A stretch of DNA of 32,608 bases from Lachnospiraceae bacterium (GCA_017444015.1 JAFSXN010000084.1:1-32608), one strand, 5' to 3'. Counted from the stretch's first letter, positions 24,669 through 32,392 are shown. Translations and numbers: made by a program. The notes: generated from the sequence alone by a model not told the origin.

Positions 24669-25757
24669 TTACGAATATTTGATTTCAGAAAATACAATTT
24701 CTCTGAGGATTTCCGGGCTCAGAGAATAGACGGCCGATTTCATCTTGGAAGGGTTTGAGGCAACAACCGAAAACGCGCGCTCCAAAACGCTCTCCGAAAC
24801 AGACAGCGGTTCAAACAGACGGTCCAGAAATCCCGAGAACTCTGATAGATCTGTAAAACCGGCCTGCGAAAGCAGCCCCTCTTTCATAGAATGAGGAGCA
24901 TGATCCAAAAAAGCCGGAAGAAAATACCCTACTGCTCTGCCATGCGCAATCCCGCAGTCATAGGTAAGAATATAACTCAGCGCATGCGGAAGCGAGGTAC
25001 CGGTCTGCGCGATCGCGATCCCCGCGAGGGTAGAAGCTCTCATCATATTCTCATGATCTTCAGGCTCCGCCTGTTTTGCTCCTGTAAGCGCTTCCTTTGT
25101 TTCCTGCCAGACAGACAGCCCTTCCGACACCGCCATATGGCTGTAACAGGAGGCCTTCGCGCTCAGTCCGCTTTCCATTAAATGCGCCAGAGCGTCGATC
25201 GAGGTATTCACAAGCATTTCCCGGGGCGCCTGTTTAAGATATTTTCCGTCAATAAGCGCCAGCTTCGGAAAAACTCTGGCGGGAAAGGACATTTTGGTAT
25301 GCAGGGAATGCCTGGTCAGTACGGAAACACCGGTAACCTCGGAACCTGTCCCGCAGGTAGTCGGGATCGCGGCAACCGGCAGTGCCTCTCCGTCAGTCTC
25401 GCCATAAAGCTGCTCTTCCTGCCAGGTAGGATGCGCGATCATAAGAGCGATTCCCTTGGCCGCGTCGAGAGGAGAACCGCCTCCGATGCCGATCACAAAA
25501 TCAACCTTTTCCTCAAGTCCAAACTCCCTGCCCCTGATCACCGTTTCAACACCAGGATTCTCCTCCACCTCGGAGAACAAGGCATACTCTTTGCCATATT
25601 CCTTTAATACGGAAATCACTTCGTCAAGAGAGCCGTTTTTCTTCGCGGAGCTTTTTCCTGTCACGATCAATGCGCGCTGCCCCAAAGCGCAAAGCTCCTT
25701 CGCATGCTTTTTCACACAATCGGACTCGTCGTAAATTCTAACAGGCAGGTAAAACAT
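24669..25757 (-). CDS. Iron-containing alcohol dehydrogenase
   Basis: The 362-residue protein is a family-III (Fe-ADH) dehydrogenase. The N-terminal NAD(P)-binding half carries VIGIGGGSPLDAAKG and IPTTCGTGSEVT. The C-terminal half supplies the metal ligands: the D and H of SIDALAHLMES, the H of GTSLPHALSY, and the H of CGIAHGRAVG. All four ligands are present, so it should be active, reducing an aldehyde or ketone or oxidising an alcohol; the substrate is unknown. The start ATG overlaps the stop of the upstream cupin gene as TGATG, so expression was coupled to a gene now broken by an element. Disruption of the cupin frame may therefore lower translation of this gene. Confidence 0.92.
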   Translation of the reverse strand: MFYLPVRIYDESDCVKKHAKELCALGQRALIVTGKSSAKKNGSLDEVISVLKEYGKEYALFSEVEENPGVETVIRGREFGLEEKVDFVIGIGGGSPLDAAKGIALMIAHPTWQEEQLYGETDGEALPVAAIPTTCGTGSEVTGVSVLTRHSLHTKMSFPARVFPKLALIDGKYLKQAPREMLVNTSIDALAHLMESGLSAKASCYSHMAVSEGLSVWQETKEALTGAKQAEPEDHENMMRASTLAGIAIAQTGTSLPHALSYILTYDCGIAHGRAVGYFLPAFLDHAPHSMKEGLLSQAGFTDLSEFSGFLDRLFEPLSVSESVLERAFSVVASNPSKMKSAVYSLSPEILREIVFSEIKYS

Positions 25758-26223
25758 CAGTCTTCTCCTTTGTAAACAATGACTGCAACCAGATCGACGG
25801 TTTCCTCGGTTCTGTTTGCGATCCCATGCCCTGTTCCCGGAGGACAGATCGTCACATCTCCCGCGCTTACGGTTTTAACCTCGCCTCCATCGTTATATTC
25901 AGCAGTTCCGTTCAGAATATATACTGGTTAACACTTTTCGTTGCCGATCAACCAGACTCGCAAACGCAATTTCAGTACATTTACTTTATCAAAAACGGCA
26001 ATTAATTGCGTTCGCGAGTATAAAACAGCTCACTGTCCTTTTCATGAACGTGATAGCCGATACTTGTTCCGGGCTCTAACGTAATTCTTGAAAACAGACG
26101 CCCTTTATTACACAGCTCTTCCGGGGAGACAATAAGATTTGTCAGCTTAACCGTTCCATCGCCATCCCTCATATGCTCCCGGTATTCAATATTGCATTCT
26201 TCTTTTTTCCTTATCATAGTCAT
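25757..26223 (-). pseudogene. Cupin-domain gene interrupted by the 99-bp element
   Basis: The gene begins at 26223 (or ATG 26217) after AGGAG and encodes a small single-domain cupin. The first half has the metal-binding motif GTSIGYHVHEKDSELFY. At 26022 a 99-bp element shifts the frame and introduces a stop after nine residues. On the far side the protein resumes with ILNGTAEYNDGG and AGDVTICPPGTGHGIANRT, ending at 25757 within the TGATG overlap with the dehydrogenase. Excising the element and one TA restores ELFYILNG in frame and a protein of about 121 residues. Cupins of this size bind metal and sugars or act as isomerases; its job beside an Fe-ADH is not known. Confidence 0.85.
25922..26020. 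mobile_element. 99-bp palindromic miniature element, copy 3 (long form)
   Basis: It runs from TACTGGTTAAC to CGTTCGCGAGTA on the plus strand, opposite in orientation to copy 1, and is flanked by TA at 25920-25921 and 26021-26022. Hand alignment gives 90 of 99 identities to copy 1. Removal with one TA restores the cupin frame exactly, fixing the TA duplication. It encodes no protein. Confidence 0.87.
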
Positions 26224-26440
26224 TCCTCTCCTGAAAATTCAGTTTATCTGTTTTTATTAAGAAACACATTTCTTCGTTTCCTATTACGTATATATACGAT
26301 CCGTTTGCTATATTTATACGATAATTAAACGGTTCTGACAAGTGTAATCGTCTGCCGGAGACATTATACTCCAAACAGTCCCAAAGTACTTTTCAGCCCC
26401 TTCCGAAACCATTGGGATTTTTAAGGGCTTAGAATCCATT
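26224..26440. other. Intergenic region with degenerate palindromes
   Basis: This 217-bp gap separates the pseudouridine synthase stop from the cupin start. It contains TTCGTTTCCTATTACG and further AAACG-containing half-palindromes resembling the hairpins at 15153-15275, but imperfect. The cupin promoter must lie here, but I see no convincing consensus boxes. Confidence 0.4.
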
Positions 26441-27214
26441 TCACAAAAACAGCTCCTCTCTTGTCACCTCCCGATACTCTCCGGGCTTTAGCGAAGGGTC
26501 CAGAGTAAGCTGCCCGATCGCCAGGCGCTTCAGATAAATAACCCTGTTATTTACAGCGGCAAGCATCCGTTTGACCTGATGGTAGCGGCCTTCGTAGATC
26601 GTAAGCTCTATGACAGGCTGCCACGCCTCATCCGCTTCCTTTCGAACACACTCCGCAGGAAGCGTCAGCTTCTCATCTCCGATATCGACACCCTCCCGAA
26701 GCCGCCCTAACTCCTCCTCCGTTATCTCTTTCTCCAGATGGACCTCATAGACCTTTCCGACATGATGCTTCGGAGAAATCAGCCGGTGTAAAAGCGCTCC
26801 GTCGTCCGTCAGAAGCAAAAGCCCCTCCGTATCCTTATCGAGTCTCCCTACCGGACTTAAGCCCCGGCGAAGCTCCTTCGGAAGAAGCTCCAGTACCGTT
26901 TTCGCTTCCGTATCCGTCTCCCCTTCCACCTTTCTGTCTGGATCCTCCGTGACTTCCAAAGGCGCTTCCTCCCCAGGCTCCCGCTTCGTAGAGGATATGA
27001 CTCCGGCCGGCTTATTTAGCATATAATAATGAAAGGCCCGGTAACCGATCCGTCTGCCCCCAAAAGAAACCACATCGCTTTCAGGCTCTACCTTCTGCTC
27101 TGCTTCCCTCGTTACAGCGCTATTTACTGTTACCCGCCCTTTTTTGATTTCTTCCTTGACCTGCTTTCTGCTTAGCCCGGTCTGCTCCGCTAAAAATCTG
27201 TCCAGTCGCATCAT
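26441..27214 (-). CDS. RsuA/RluB-family pseudouridine synthase
   Basis: The 257-residue protein starts with an S4 RNA-binding domain (MRLDRFLAEQTGLSRKQVKEEIKKGRVTVN) followed by the pseudouridine synthase domain. The catalytic aspartate is in PVGRLDKDTEGLLLLT, with YMLNKPAGVIS before it and IYEGRYHQVKRMLA after it, all hallmarks of the RsuA group. It should isomerise a specific uridine in rRNA; small-subunit (RsuA-like) and large-subunit (RluB-like) targets cannot be told apart here. The connecting loop at about residues 80-100 is acidic and longer than usual. The ribosome site before ATG 27214 is weak. It stands alone between intergenic regions. Confidence 0.92.
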   Translation of the reverse strand: MMRLDRFLAEQTGLSRKQVKEEIKKGRVTVNSAVTREAEQKVEPESDVVSFGGRRIGYRAFHYYMLNKPAGVISSTKREPGEEAPLEVTEDPDRKVEGETDTEAKTVLELLPKELRRGLSPVGRLDKDTEGLLLLTDDGALLHRLISPKHHVGKVYEVHLEKEITEEELGRLREGVDIGDEKLTLPAECVRKEADEAWQPVIELTIYEGRYHQVKRMLAAVNNRVIYLKRLAIGQLTLDPSLKPGEYREVTREELFL

Positions 27215-27462
27215 AATAAGAAATTGCGCATAGCTGCTTATATTTTAAATCTATCTACCTTGTCCAATCATAGCTGCCCTGCTATCCCGAGCAGATATAT
27301 CGATCCATTACCGATCAGCAAAATAAAGGATAGCATCGCATCAGCATAAAATCAAGCAGGCCTGATCATCCGGCAGCTACCGTTCACAGGGGCGGTAAAA
27401 TACACTCCTATTTCCCCGATCGTGCCGAAAAAAGATTGACGAGCCCGCGAAAACGGAGTAAC
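27215..27462. other. Intergenic region without identifiable genes
   Basis: This stretch separates two divergently transcribed units (pseudouridine synthase and uxuA). It is AT-rich near 27230-27350. No ORF with a ribosome site, no tRNA and no clear terminator are seen. It presumably carries the promoter of the pseudouridine synthase; TTGGAC and TATAAG near 27265-27240 on the minus strand are weak candidates. Confidence 0.4.
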
Positions 27463-27501
27463 TTTAACCTTAGGAAAAGGATGTATATAATTTGTATACA
27501 A
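27463..27501 (+). promoter_or_regulatory. uxuA promoter with palindromic operator
   Basis: TTTAAC (27463-27468) and a perfect TATAAT (27486-27491) are spaced by 17 bp. Directly after the -10 box lies the perfect palindrome TTGTATACAA (27492-27501), at the expected transcription start. TTGTATACAA-type sites are bound by GntR-family (FadR-subgroup) repressors that control hexuronate genes, so repression relieved by a hexuronate intermediate is likely. The repressor gene is not in the window. Confidence 0.7.
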
Positions 27502-27537
27502 TATATACAGGCTATTGTAAAAGGAGGAAAACAGCTT

Positions 27538-28626
27538 ATGGAAATGACATTCCGCTGGTACGGCTCGAAGTTCGATACCGTGACCTTAAAGCAGATCCGG
27601 CAGATCCCCGGAATGACCGGAGTCATAACAACGCTCTACGATACGACCCCCGGAGAAGAATGGCAGCCGGAAGCGATCCGGGCTCTGAAAAAGGAGGTGG
27701 AGGACGCCGGCCTTCATATTTCCGGAATCGAAAGCGTCAACGTCTGCGATTCGATCAAGGTAGGCGATTCGGACCGGGACAAATATATCGAAAACTATAT
27801 TAAGACCCTGGAGCATCTCGGGAAAGAGGACATCCACATGGTCTGCTATAACTTTATGCCGGTATTCGACTGGACAAGAACGGAGCTTGCCAGGGTAAAG
27901 CCGGACGGCTCTACAGCTCTTGCCTATAACCAGAAGGCCATTGATGCCATCGACCCCGAAAACCTGGCAGCATCTATTAAGAAGATGTCCGGCGGGACAG
28001 TGCTTCCCGGTTGGGAGCCGGAGCGGATGGCCAAGGTCCAGGAGCTGTTTGAAATGTATAAGGACGTGGATGGAGAAAAGCTCTTTGAAAATCTGGTCTA
28101 CTTCCTGAAGGCGATCATGCCGGTCTGCAACAAATACGATATCAAAATGGCGATCCATCCCGACGATCCCGCCTGGAGCGTTTTCGGGCTGACAAGGATC
28201 ATAACGAGCGAAGAAAACATCGTCCGTCTGATGAAGGCCGTCGACGATGTGCATAACGGTGTGACCTTCTGCTCCGGCTCCTACGGAACCAACCTGGAAA
28301 ATGACCTGCCGCATATGATCCGGACCCTGAAGGGAAGGATTCATTTTGCCCATGTAAGAAATCTGAAATTCAACGACACCTCAAAGGAGAATTATGACTT
28401 TGAGGAAGCGACACACCTTTCAAGCGACGGCAACTTCGATATGTACGAGATCGTCCGTGCCCTCTATGAAACGGGCTTTGACGGACCGATCCGGCCCGAT
28501 CACGGCAGAATGATCTGGGATGAAAAGGCTATGCCCGGATACGGACTGTATGACCGGGCTCTGGGCTCGATGTATATTCAGGGACTGTGGGAAGCGATTG
28601 AAAAGAACGATAAGAGGAAAAATTGA
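27538..28626 (+). CDS. uxuA: Mannonate dehydratase
   Basis: The 362-residue protein matches UxuA over its whole length: MEMTFRWYGSKFDTVTLKQIRQIPG, SGIESVNVCDSIK, VCYNFMPVFDWTRT, MAIHPDDPAWSVFGL, FCSGSYGTNLENDLP, HFAHVRN, and the C-terminal DGPIRPDHGRMIW. UxuA converts D-mannonate to 2-keto-3-deoxygluconate in the cytoplasm, a step of glucuronate catabolism. The metal-binding His, Cys and Asp motifs look intact. I chose the ATG at 27538, ten bases after AAGGAGG; the frame extends upstream to 27436 but that part covers the promoter. The next gene begins one base after its stop. Confidence 0.96.
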   Translation: MEMTFRWYGSKFDTVTLKQIRQIPGMTGVITTLYDTTPGEEWQPEAIRALKKEVEDAGLHISGIESVNVCDSIKVGDSDRDKYIENYIKTLEHLGKEDIHMVCYNFMPVFDWTRTELARVKPDGSTALAYNQKAIDAIDPENLAASIKKMSGGTVLPGWEPERMAKVQELFEMYKDVDGEKLFENLVYFLKAIMPVCNKYDIKMAIHPDDPAWSVFGLTRIITSEENIVRLMKAVDDVHNGVTFCSGSYGTNLENDLPHMIRTLKGRIHFAHVRNLKFNDTSKENYDFEEATHLSSDGNFDMYEIVRALYETGFDGPIRPDHGRMIWDEKAMPGYGLYDRALGSMYIQGLWEAIEKNDKRKN

Positions 28627-28627
28627 T

Positions 28628-30238
28628 ATGAAGCTGACATTAGAAGGATTAAAGGACAAAAGCTCCTGGGAGGAAGCAGGCATACTGCTGCCCTCTTACG
28701 ATATTTCAAAAACAGCAGAAAAAACAAAGGAGGCTCCGATCTGGATCCATTTCGGGATCGGAAATATCTTCCGTATCTTTATCGGCGGACTGGCGGATAC
28801 GCTGTTAAACGAGGGTAAAGCCGATAAGGGAATCACCTGCGTCGAAACCTTTGATTTCGATGTAGTAGACAAAATCTATAAGCCCTATGATAATCTTGTT
28901 CTGGGCGTTACGTTAAAGGCGGACGGCTCAACGGAAAAACGGGTCATCGGGTCGCTTACGGAGGCCATAAAGGCAGACAGCTCCGACGAAACTGCCTGGA
29001 GCCGCTTAAAGGAAATCTTTGTACGTCCCGATTTTCAGATGTGCTCCTTTACGATCACGGAAAAGGGCTATGCTCTAAAGGGTTCCGACGGGCAGTTCTT
29101 CCCGTTCATCCTGAAGGATATCGAAAACGGCCCGGAGAGGCCGGTCTCCGCTATGGCAGTCGTTACCGCTCTGCTTTTTGAGCGGTTTAAGGCAGGTAAA
29201 TATCCGGTAGCAGTCGTTTCTATGGACAACTGCTCCCATAACGGTGAAAAGCTGAAGGGCTCTGTTCTGACAATGGCAAAGGAATGGCAGAAGAAGGACT
29301 TTGTTCCGGAGGAATTTACGGCTTGGCTTGATGACGAAGCCTGTGTGGGCTTCCCATGGTCGATGATCGATAAGATCACACCGAGGCCTGCAGAGAGCGT
29401 AGAGAAAGAGCTCGAAGCCCTCGGGATCGAAGAGATGCACCCCGTAGTAACTTCAAAGAATACCTATATCGCTCCCTTTGTTAACGCCGAGGGACCGCAG
29501 TATCTGGTCATCGAGGATCAGTTTCCAAACGGCAGACCTGCTCTTGAGGCAGCGGGCGTTTATTTTACCGACCGGGAGACCGTGAACAAGGTCGAGCGGA
29601 TGAAGGTCACGACCTGTCTGAATCCGCTCCATACCGCTCTTGCTGTCTATGGATGTCTTTTGGGCTATACACTGATCGCGGACGAAATGAAGGATGCGGA
29701 GCTTAAGGAGTTAGTCCGAAAGATCGGTGAGATCGAAGGGATGCCCGTGGTCACGGATCCCGGAATCCTCTCTCCGAAGGATTTTCTGAAGGAGGTCTTA
29801 AACGTCCGGATCCCGAATCCGTTTATGCCGGATACGCCCCAGCGGATCGCGACGGATACCTCGCAGAAGGTCGGCATCCGCTACGGCGAAACGATCAAGG
29901 CCTATACCGAAAAATACGGAAACGCAAAAAAGCTCTCGGCGATTCCACTGGCTATCGCCGGATGGCTACGTTATCTTTTATCTGTAGACGATGAAGGAAA
30001 CAAATTTGAACGCTCCTCCGATCCGATGCTTGAGGAGCTGACGGAAAAGCTCTCGGGTATCGAGCTCGGGAAGCCGGAGAGCGCGGAAGGGAAGCTAAAG
30101 CCGATCCTTTCCAATGCCAATATCTTCGGAAGCGACTTATATCAGGCAGGGATCGGAGAAAAAATCGAAGGGATCTTTATGGAAGAGCTTGCCGGCCCCG
30201 GAGCGGTCCGCGCAACCCTGAAAAAGTATCTGAGGTAA
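28628..30238 (+). CDS. uxuB: Fructuronate reductase (mannitol dehydrogenase family)
   Basis: The 536-residue protein belongs to the long-chain mannitol dehydrogenase family: an N-terminal Rossmann-like domain (WIHFGIGNIFRIFIGGLADTL, CVETFDFDVVDKI, VVSMDNCSHNGEKLKG) and a C-terminal helical domain with the catalytic Lys/Asn/His pattern KVTTCLNPLHTALAVYG. Next to uxuA it is best read as UxuB, which reduces D-fructuronate to D-mannonate with NADH, the step before UxuA. The ATG at 28628 is one base after the uxuA stop, with AAGAGGA upstream; an open frame into uxuA is not the real N-terminus. A strong terminator follows. No UxaC or KDG kinase genes are present nearby. Confidence 0.94.
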   Translation: MKLTLEGLKDKSSWEEAGILLPSYDISKTAEKTKEAPIWIHFGIGNIFRIFIGGLADTLLNEGKADKGITCVETFDFDVVDKIYKPYDNLVLGVTLKADGSTEKRVIGSLTEAIKADSSDETAWSRLKEIFVRPDFQMCSFTITEKGYALKGSDGQFFPFILKDIENGPERPVSAMAVVTALLFERFKAGKYPVAVVSMDNCSHNGEKLKGSVLTMAKEWQKKDFVPEEFTAWLDDEACVGFPWSMIDKITPRPAESVEKELEALGIEEMHPVVTSKNTYIAPFVNAEGPQYLVIEDQFPNGRPALEAAGVYFTDRETVNKVERMKVTTCLNPLHTALAVYGCLLGYTLIADEMKDAELKELVRKIGEIEGMPVVTDPGILSPKDFLKEVLNVRIPNPFMPDTPQRIATDTSQKVGIRYGETIKAYTEKYGNAKKLSAIPLAIAGWLRYLLSVDDEGNKFERSSDPMLEELTEKLSGIELGKPESAEGKLKPILSNANIFGSDLYQAGIGEKIEGIFMEELAGPGAVRATLKKYLR

Positions 30239-30264
30239 CAGTCAGAAAATATCCTTTCATATTT

Positions 30265-30299
30265 ACAGCCCCGCAGGAAGCCGCGGGGCTGTGTTTTTT
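30265..30299 (+). terminator. Rho-independent terminator after uxuB
   Basis: ACAGCCCCGC pairs perfectly with GCGGGGCTGT across an eight-base loop, followed by GTTTTTT. Confidence 0.92.
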
Positions 30300-30310
30300 A
30301 TCAGTGCATA

Positions 30311-30533
30311 ACCACCAGATCCTCAATCGTAAGAAAAGCCCGGAAGCCGAAGCCTCCGAGCTCTTCTGTTTGGCCTGTCCTACTGGTGGTAGGATAGGTT
30401 GCTTGCTTACGATTAAGAAATCAGTCTAAACCGGGCTCGTCATAAGTCCTGAAACCTTGATTCCTCAAGGCTCCGAACTTATTCTGATTATAAGGCCGGT
30501 CTACGAAACGTGATTCACTTAGCAAAAGCACTC
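30311..30533. repeat. Long hairpin-rich repeat, copy A
   Basis: This copy matches 32393-32608 over about 220 bp and the first 90 bp match 31372-31463. It holds AGCCCGGAAGC / GCCTCCGAGCT (30337-30362), which on the minus strand ends in TTTTCTT and can terminate the PIN module. It also holds CCTGTCCTAC / GTAGGATAGG and CCTTGA / TCAAGG with AAGTCC / GAACTT. AATCGTAAG and CTTACGATT could form an outer stem. No ORF is convincing. The region 30534-30572 is unassigned. Confidence 0.8.
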
Positions 30534-30572
30534 ATTTTGTAACATTTTCTTAACGGTGACTGTCACCCTATA

Positions 30573-31035
30573 TTAGGTGTGTTCCGTATCATCAGACGCA
30601 GGCGGCTCTTCGTCCTGCTCCCCTCGCTCGATAATGTCCATCATCTCGGCAGGAGTGACGATGAAGTCCTTAACAGGATAATGCTTCATGTTCCCTGTCA
30701 CCAGATACGCATCATCGTCCCGCTTCTCCATTGCCACTTCATAGAAAATGAGGTCGTCCATGTCTATGAGGATTTCGCCGGTCGGCTGTGGGAATACTTC
30801 GATTCCGTTGTCAATGATACTGTCAATGGCTTTGCGGATTTTCGAGTCATCAATCTTAAACTTAGGTCTATGAAGGACATCCTCGTACTCATCAAGTATC
30901 TCCTCATGATACAAAGGAATTATCCGCCCATTTGTAACCTCATCCATCACCAGCACTGTAGCCGAATCATCATGCTTTGAAAGCAACGATGCGAGAAAGC
31001 ACATTAGTATCAATGACTGCATAATACTGTGTCAT
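30573..31035 (-). pseudogene. PIN-domain toxin with N-terminal frameshift
   Basis: The natural start is the ATG at 31035, which overlaps the antitoxin stop as ATGA and reads MTQYYAVIDTNVL, the first PIN strand with its catalytic aspartate. That frame stops after about 20 codons. The rest of the protein is in another frame from about 30997: ASLLSKHDDSATVLVMDEV, PLYHEEILDEYEDVLHRPKF, DDLIFYEVAMEKRDDDAYLVTGNMKHYP, ending at 30573. A single extra base near 30990-30997 would explain the break. Intact relatives are toxin components (PIN_3 / TIGR00305-like) of about 145 residues and act as ribonucleases. As sequenced, the shortened frame lacks the first metal-binding aspartate and should be inactive; a sequencing error is the alternative. 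Confidence 0.75.
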
Positions 31036-31301
31036 CTTGCAGCCGCCTTTCTTGCTTTCCGTTCAGCCCTCACCTCGGCGATCTCCGCATTGATTTCGTC
31101 AAGAGTCATTTCAGGAACACCAGCAGCTTGCACCTGACGGCGCATTTCATGAAATGCCTCCCATCCCTCCTGCCTTGTAACTTTCTTGCGACCGGTAGCC
31201 TTCGGCTCCTCATACTGCTTATTCTTGATAACGAACTGCATAACCTCTGTTTCCGGCATCACGTTTATGATGTTTATTGCCCTCTGTTTAACAGCCGTCA
31301 T
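31032..31301 (-). CDS. Antitoxin of the first PIN module
   Basis: The 89-residue product starts at ATG 31301 (MTAVKQRAINIINVMPE), with AAGGAGGG upstream; a GTG at 31310 lies in the ribosome site. The N-terminal amphipathic helices resemble antitoxins paired with PIN toxins in Firmicutes, and the C-terminus is a charged helix (EINAEIAEVRAERKARKA) that would wrap the toxin. The N-terminus MTAVK is shared with the antitoxin of the second module at 32328, and the upstream leader is also shared. The stop overlaps the toxin start. It was identified from context and layout rather than a well-defined domain. Confidence 0.75.
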   Translation of the reverse strand: MTAVKQRAINIINVMPETEVMQFVIKNKQYEEPKATGRKKVTRQEGWEAFHEMRRQVQAAGVPEMTLDEINAEIAEVRAERKARKAAAR

Positions 31302-31371
31302 ACGAATCACCCTCCTTCCTTTCGGACTCTTCCGTTCAAATATACTAACTCAAAAATAATATACCACGAAG
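31302..31371 (-). promoter_or_regulatory. Shared upstream leader, module 1
   Basis: The region before the first antitoxin, including GAACGGAAGAGTCCGAAAGG and a GTTAGTATATTT box, matches the leader of the second module (32329-32392). CGGA-AGAG-TCCG is a small inverted repeat next to the ribosome site and may be an operator for autoregulation or a leader hairpin. Consensus promoter boxes are not clear. Confidence 0.5.
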
Positions 31372-31463
31372 CTACCAGATTCGCAATCGCAAGAAAAGCC
31401 CGGAAGCAGAAGCCTCCGAGCTCTTCTGTTGTTTTGGTCTGTCCTACTGGTGGTAGGATAGGT
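31372..31463. repeat. Hairpin-rich repeat, copy B (short)
   Basis: Ninety-two bases match the first part of copies A and C: AGCCCGGAAGC / GCCTCCGAGCT and CTGTCCTAC / GTAGGATAG stems. It lacks the 130-bp distal part. It lies between the two modules, where it can terminate the second module's transcript on the minus strand (T-rich after GGGCT). Confidence 0.8.
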
Positions 31464-31467
31464 TCTC

Positions 31468-31608
31468 TTATTTCTTCGTCAGATTCAGTACCGGCATTAT
31501 TTCTTCCTGAAGTTTATTAAGGAAGTCACTGTCATTGGCTGCTTCTTTGCCCCAAGCAGTCAAAGTTAGCACGGCAGTTTCGACAAGTAGAATAGATTTA
31601 AAGTGCAA
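31468..31608 (-). CDS. Candidate small protein between the two modules
   Basis: A 46-codon frame with TTG start (31608), nine bases after AAAGGAG, encodes a helical peptide starting HFKSILLVETAVLTLTAWG and ending MPVLNLTKK. It was not derived from a longer ORF. The preceding AAAGGAGTTGATT is identical to the ribosome site region of the antitoxin at 32328, so this may be a diverged antitoxin start or a third gene of the module. The alternative is chance. I do not recognise the family. Confidence 0.4.
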   Translation of the reverse strand: MHFKSILLVETAVLTLTAWGKEAANDSDFLNKLQEEIMPVLNLTKK

Positions 31609-31645
31609 TGGAATCAACTCCTTTGTAGGTGTAGTGGTCAGTTTA

Positions 31646-32053
31646 CTACGTTAATAGCTCTTCCGTCCGGTAGACCGTCAGCTGCGGAATCACGCTCTTC
31701 ATCATGTCGAAGTGCTTATCGTTCGCCCAGACAGGAATGCCATTTATTATACCAATCGCAGCTATCGTCGCATCCGTGAACGGCACGGTGAAGCCGTTTG
31801 ACTTGTACTGCCTCAACTGATGACCAAGTTCGTCCCACTGGCCGTCCTCAAGGTTCTTTGTCCCGTAAAGACTCAGGACCCCCGAAACTTCACGCTGGTT
31901 CCTTTCAGACTTAGCCCCTTGAAACAGCTCTGCCCTGACAACTCCGCAGGCAATAACCTCATTCTTAGACATAACACACCTGATGGATGCTTTCTCATCT
32001 TCCGAGCCGCGCCAGAGTTTGATGAACACATTCGAATCTGCCAAAAGTATCAT
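31646..32053 (-). CDS. PIN-domain toxin (VapC-like ribonuclease)
   Basis: The 135-residue protein has the full PIN active site: D6 in ILLADSNVFIKLW, E42 in VVRAELFQG, D94 in PFTDATIAAIG and D112 in WANDKHFDMM. VapC toxins cut tRNA or rRNA when released from their antitoxin. Its ATG overlaps the upstream antitoxin stop as ATGA (32050-32053), the usual toxin-antitoxin arrangement. It looks intact, in contrast to the toxin in the neighbouring module. Confidence 0.88.
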   Translation of the reverse strand: MILLADSNVFIKLWRGSEDEKASIRCVMSKNEVIACGVVRAELFQGAKSERNQREVSGVLSLYGTKNLEDGQWDELGHQLRQYKSNGFTVPFTDATIAAIGIINGIPVWANDKHFDMMKSVIPQLTVYRTEELLT

Positions 32054-32328
32054 ATCATGCTTGCCTCCCGCAAATCCTTGATGGCTTGCTCGTCAATCTC
32101 AATGCCTTCGGATAGGGCAAAAGCGCGAGCCATTCTCTCGTCGTGATTCTCGTCTGTTATTTCCGATCCAAAATCCAGTCCGCTGTCTGCAATGTCGGTA
32201 CGCTTTGGCTGTTCCTCCGGCTTGTTCCACTTCACCAGTATATTAATCATGTACTGCACTTCAGCGTCAGGTACTCCCGGCAAGTTCTGCGGTAGCATTT
32301 GCATAAACTGTTCTTTAACAGCGGTCAT
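32050..32328 (-). CDS. Antitoxin of the second PIN module
   Basis: The 92-residue protein starts at ATG 32328 (MTAVKEQFMQMLPQNLPGVPD) with AAAGGAG upstream; the open frame continues to 32412 but without a ribosome site. The N-terminus is helical and the C-terminus acidic (ENHDERMARAFALSEGIEID). Its MTAVK start and leader are shared with the antitoxin at 31301, though the bodies differ. It should bind and inhibit the PIN toxin encoded immediately downstream and repress its own promoter; that role is inferred from context. Confidence 0.8.
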   Translation of the reverse strand: MTAVKEQFMQMLPQNLPGVPDAEVQYMINILVKWNKPEEQPKRTDIADSGLDFGSEITDENHDERMARAFALSEGIEIDEQAIKDLREASMI

Positions 32329-32392
32329 ACCAATCAACTCCTTTCGGACTCTTCCGTTTAAATAAACTAACACAAGAACAATATACCACGAA
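32329..32392 (-). promoter_or_regulatory. Shared upstream leader, module 2
   Basis: This leader matches the one before module 1, with GTTAGTTTATTTAAACGG followed by AAGAGTCCGAAAGGAG. The matching block begins right after the repeat, so repeat plus leader form one duplicated unit upstream of each antitoxin. Confidence 0.5.

Noticed and set aside
27586-28353. Minus-strand ORF of 255 codons
   Set aside because: It is the antisense shadow of uxuA.
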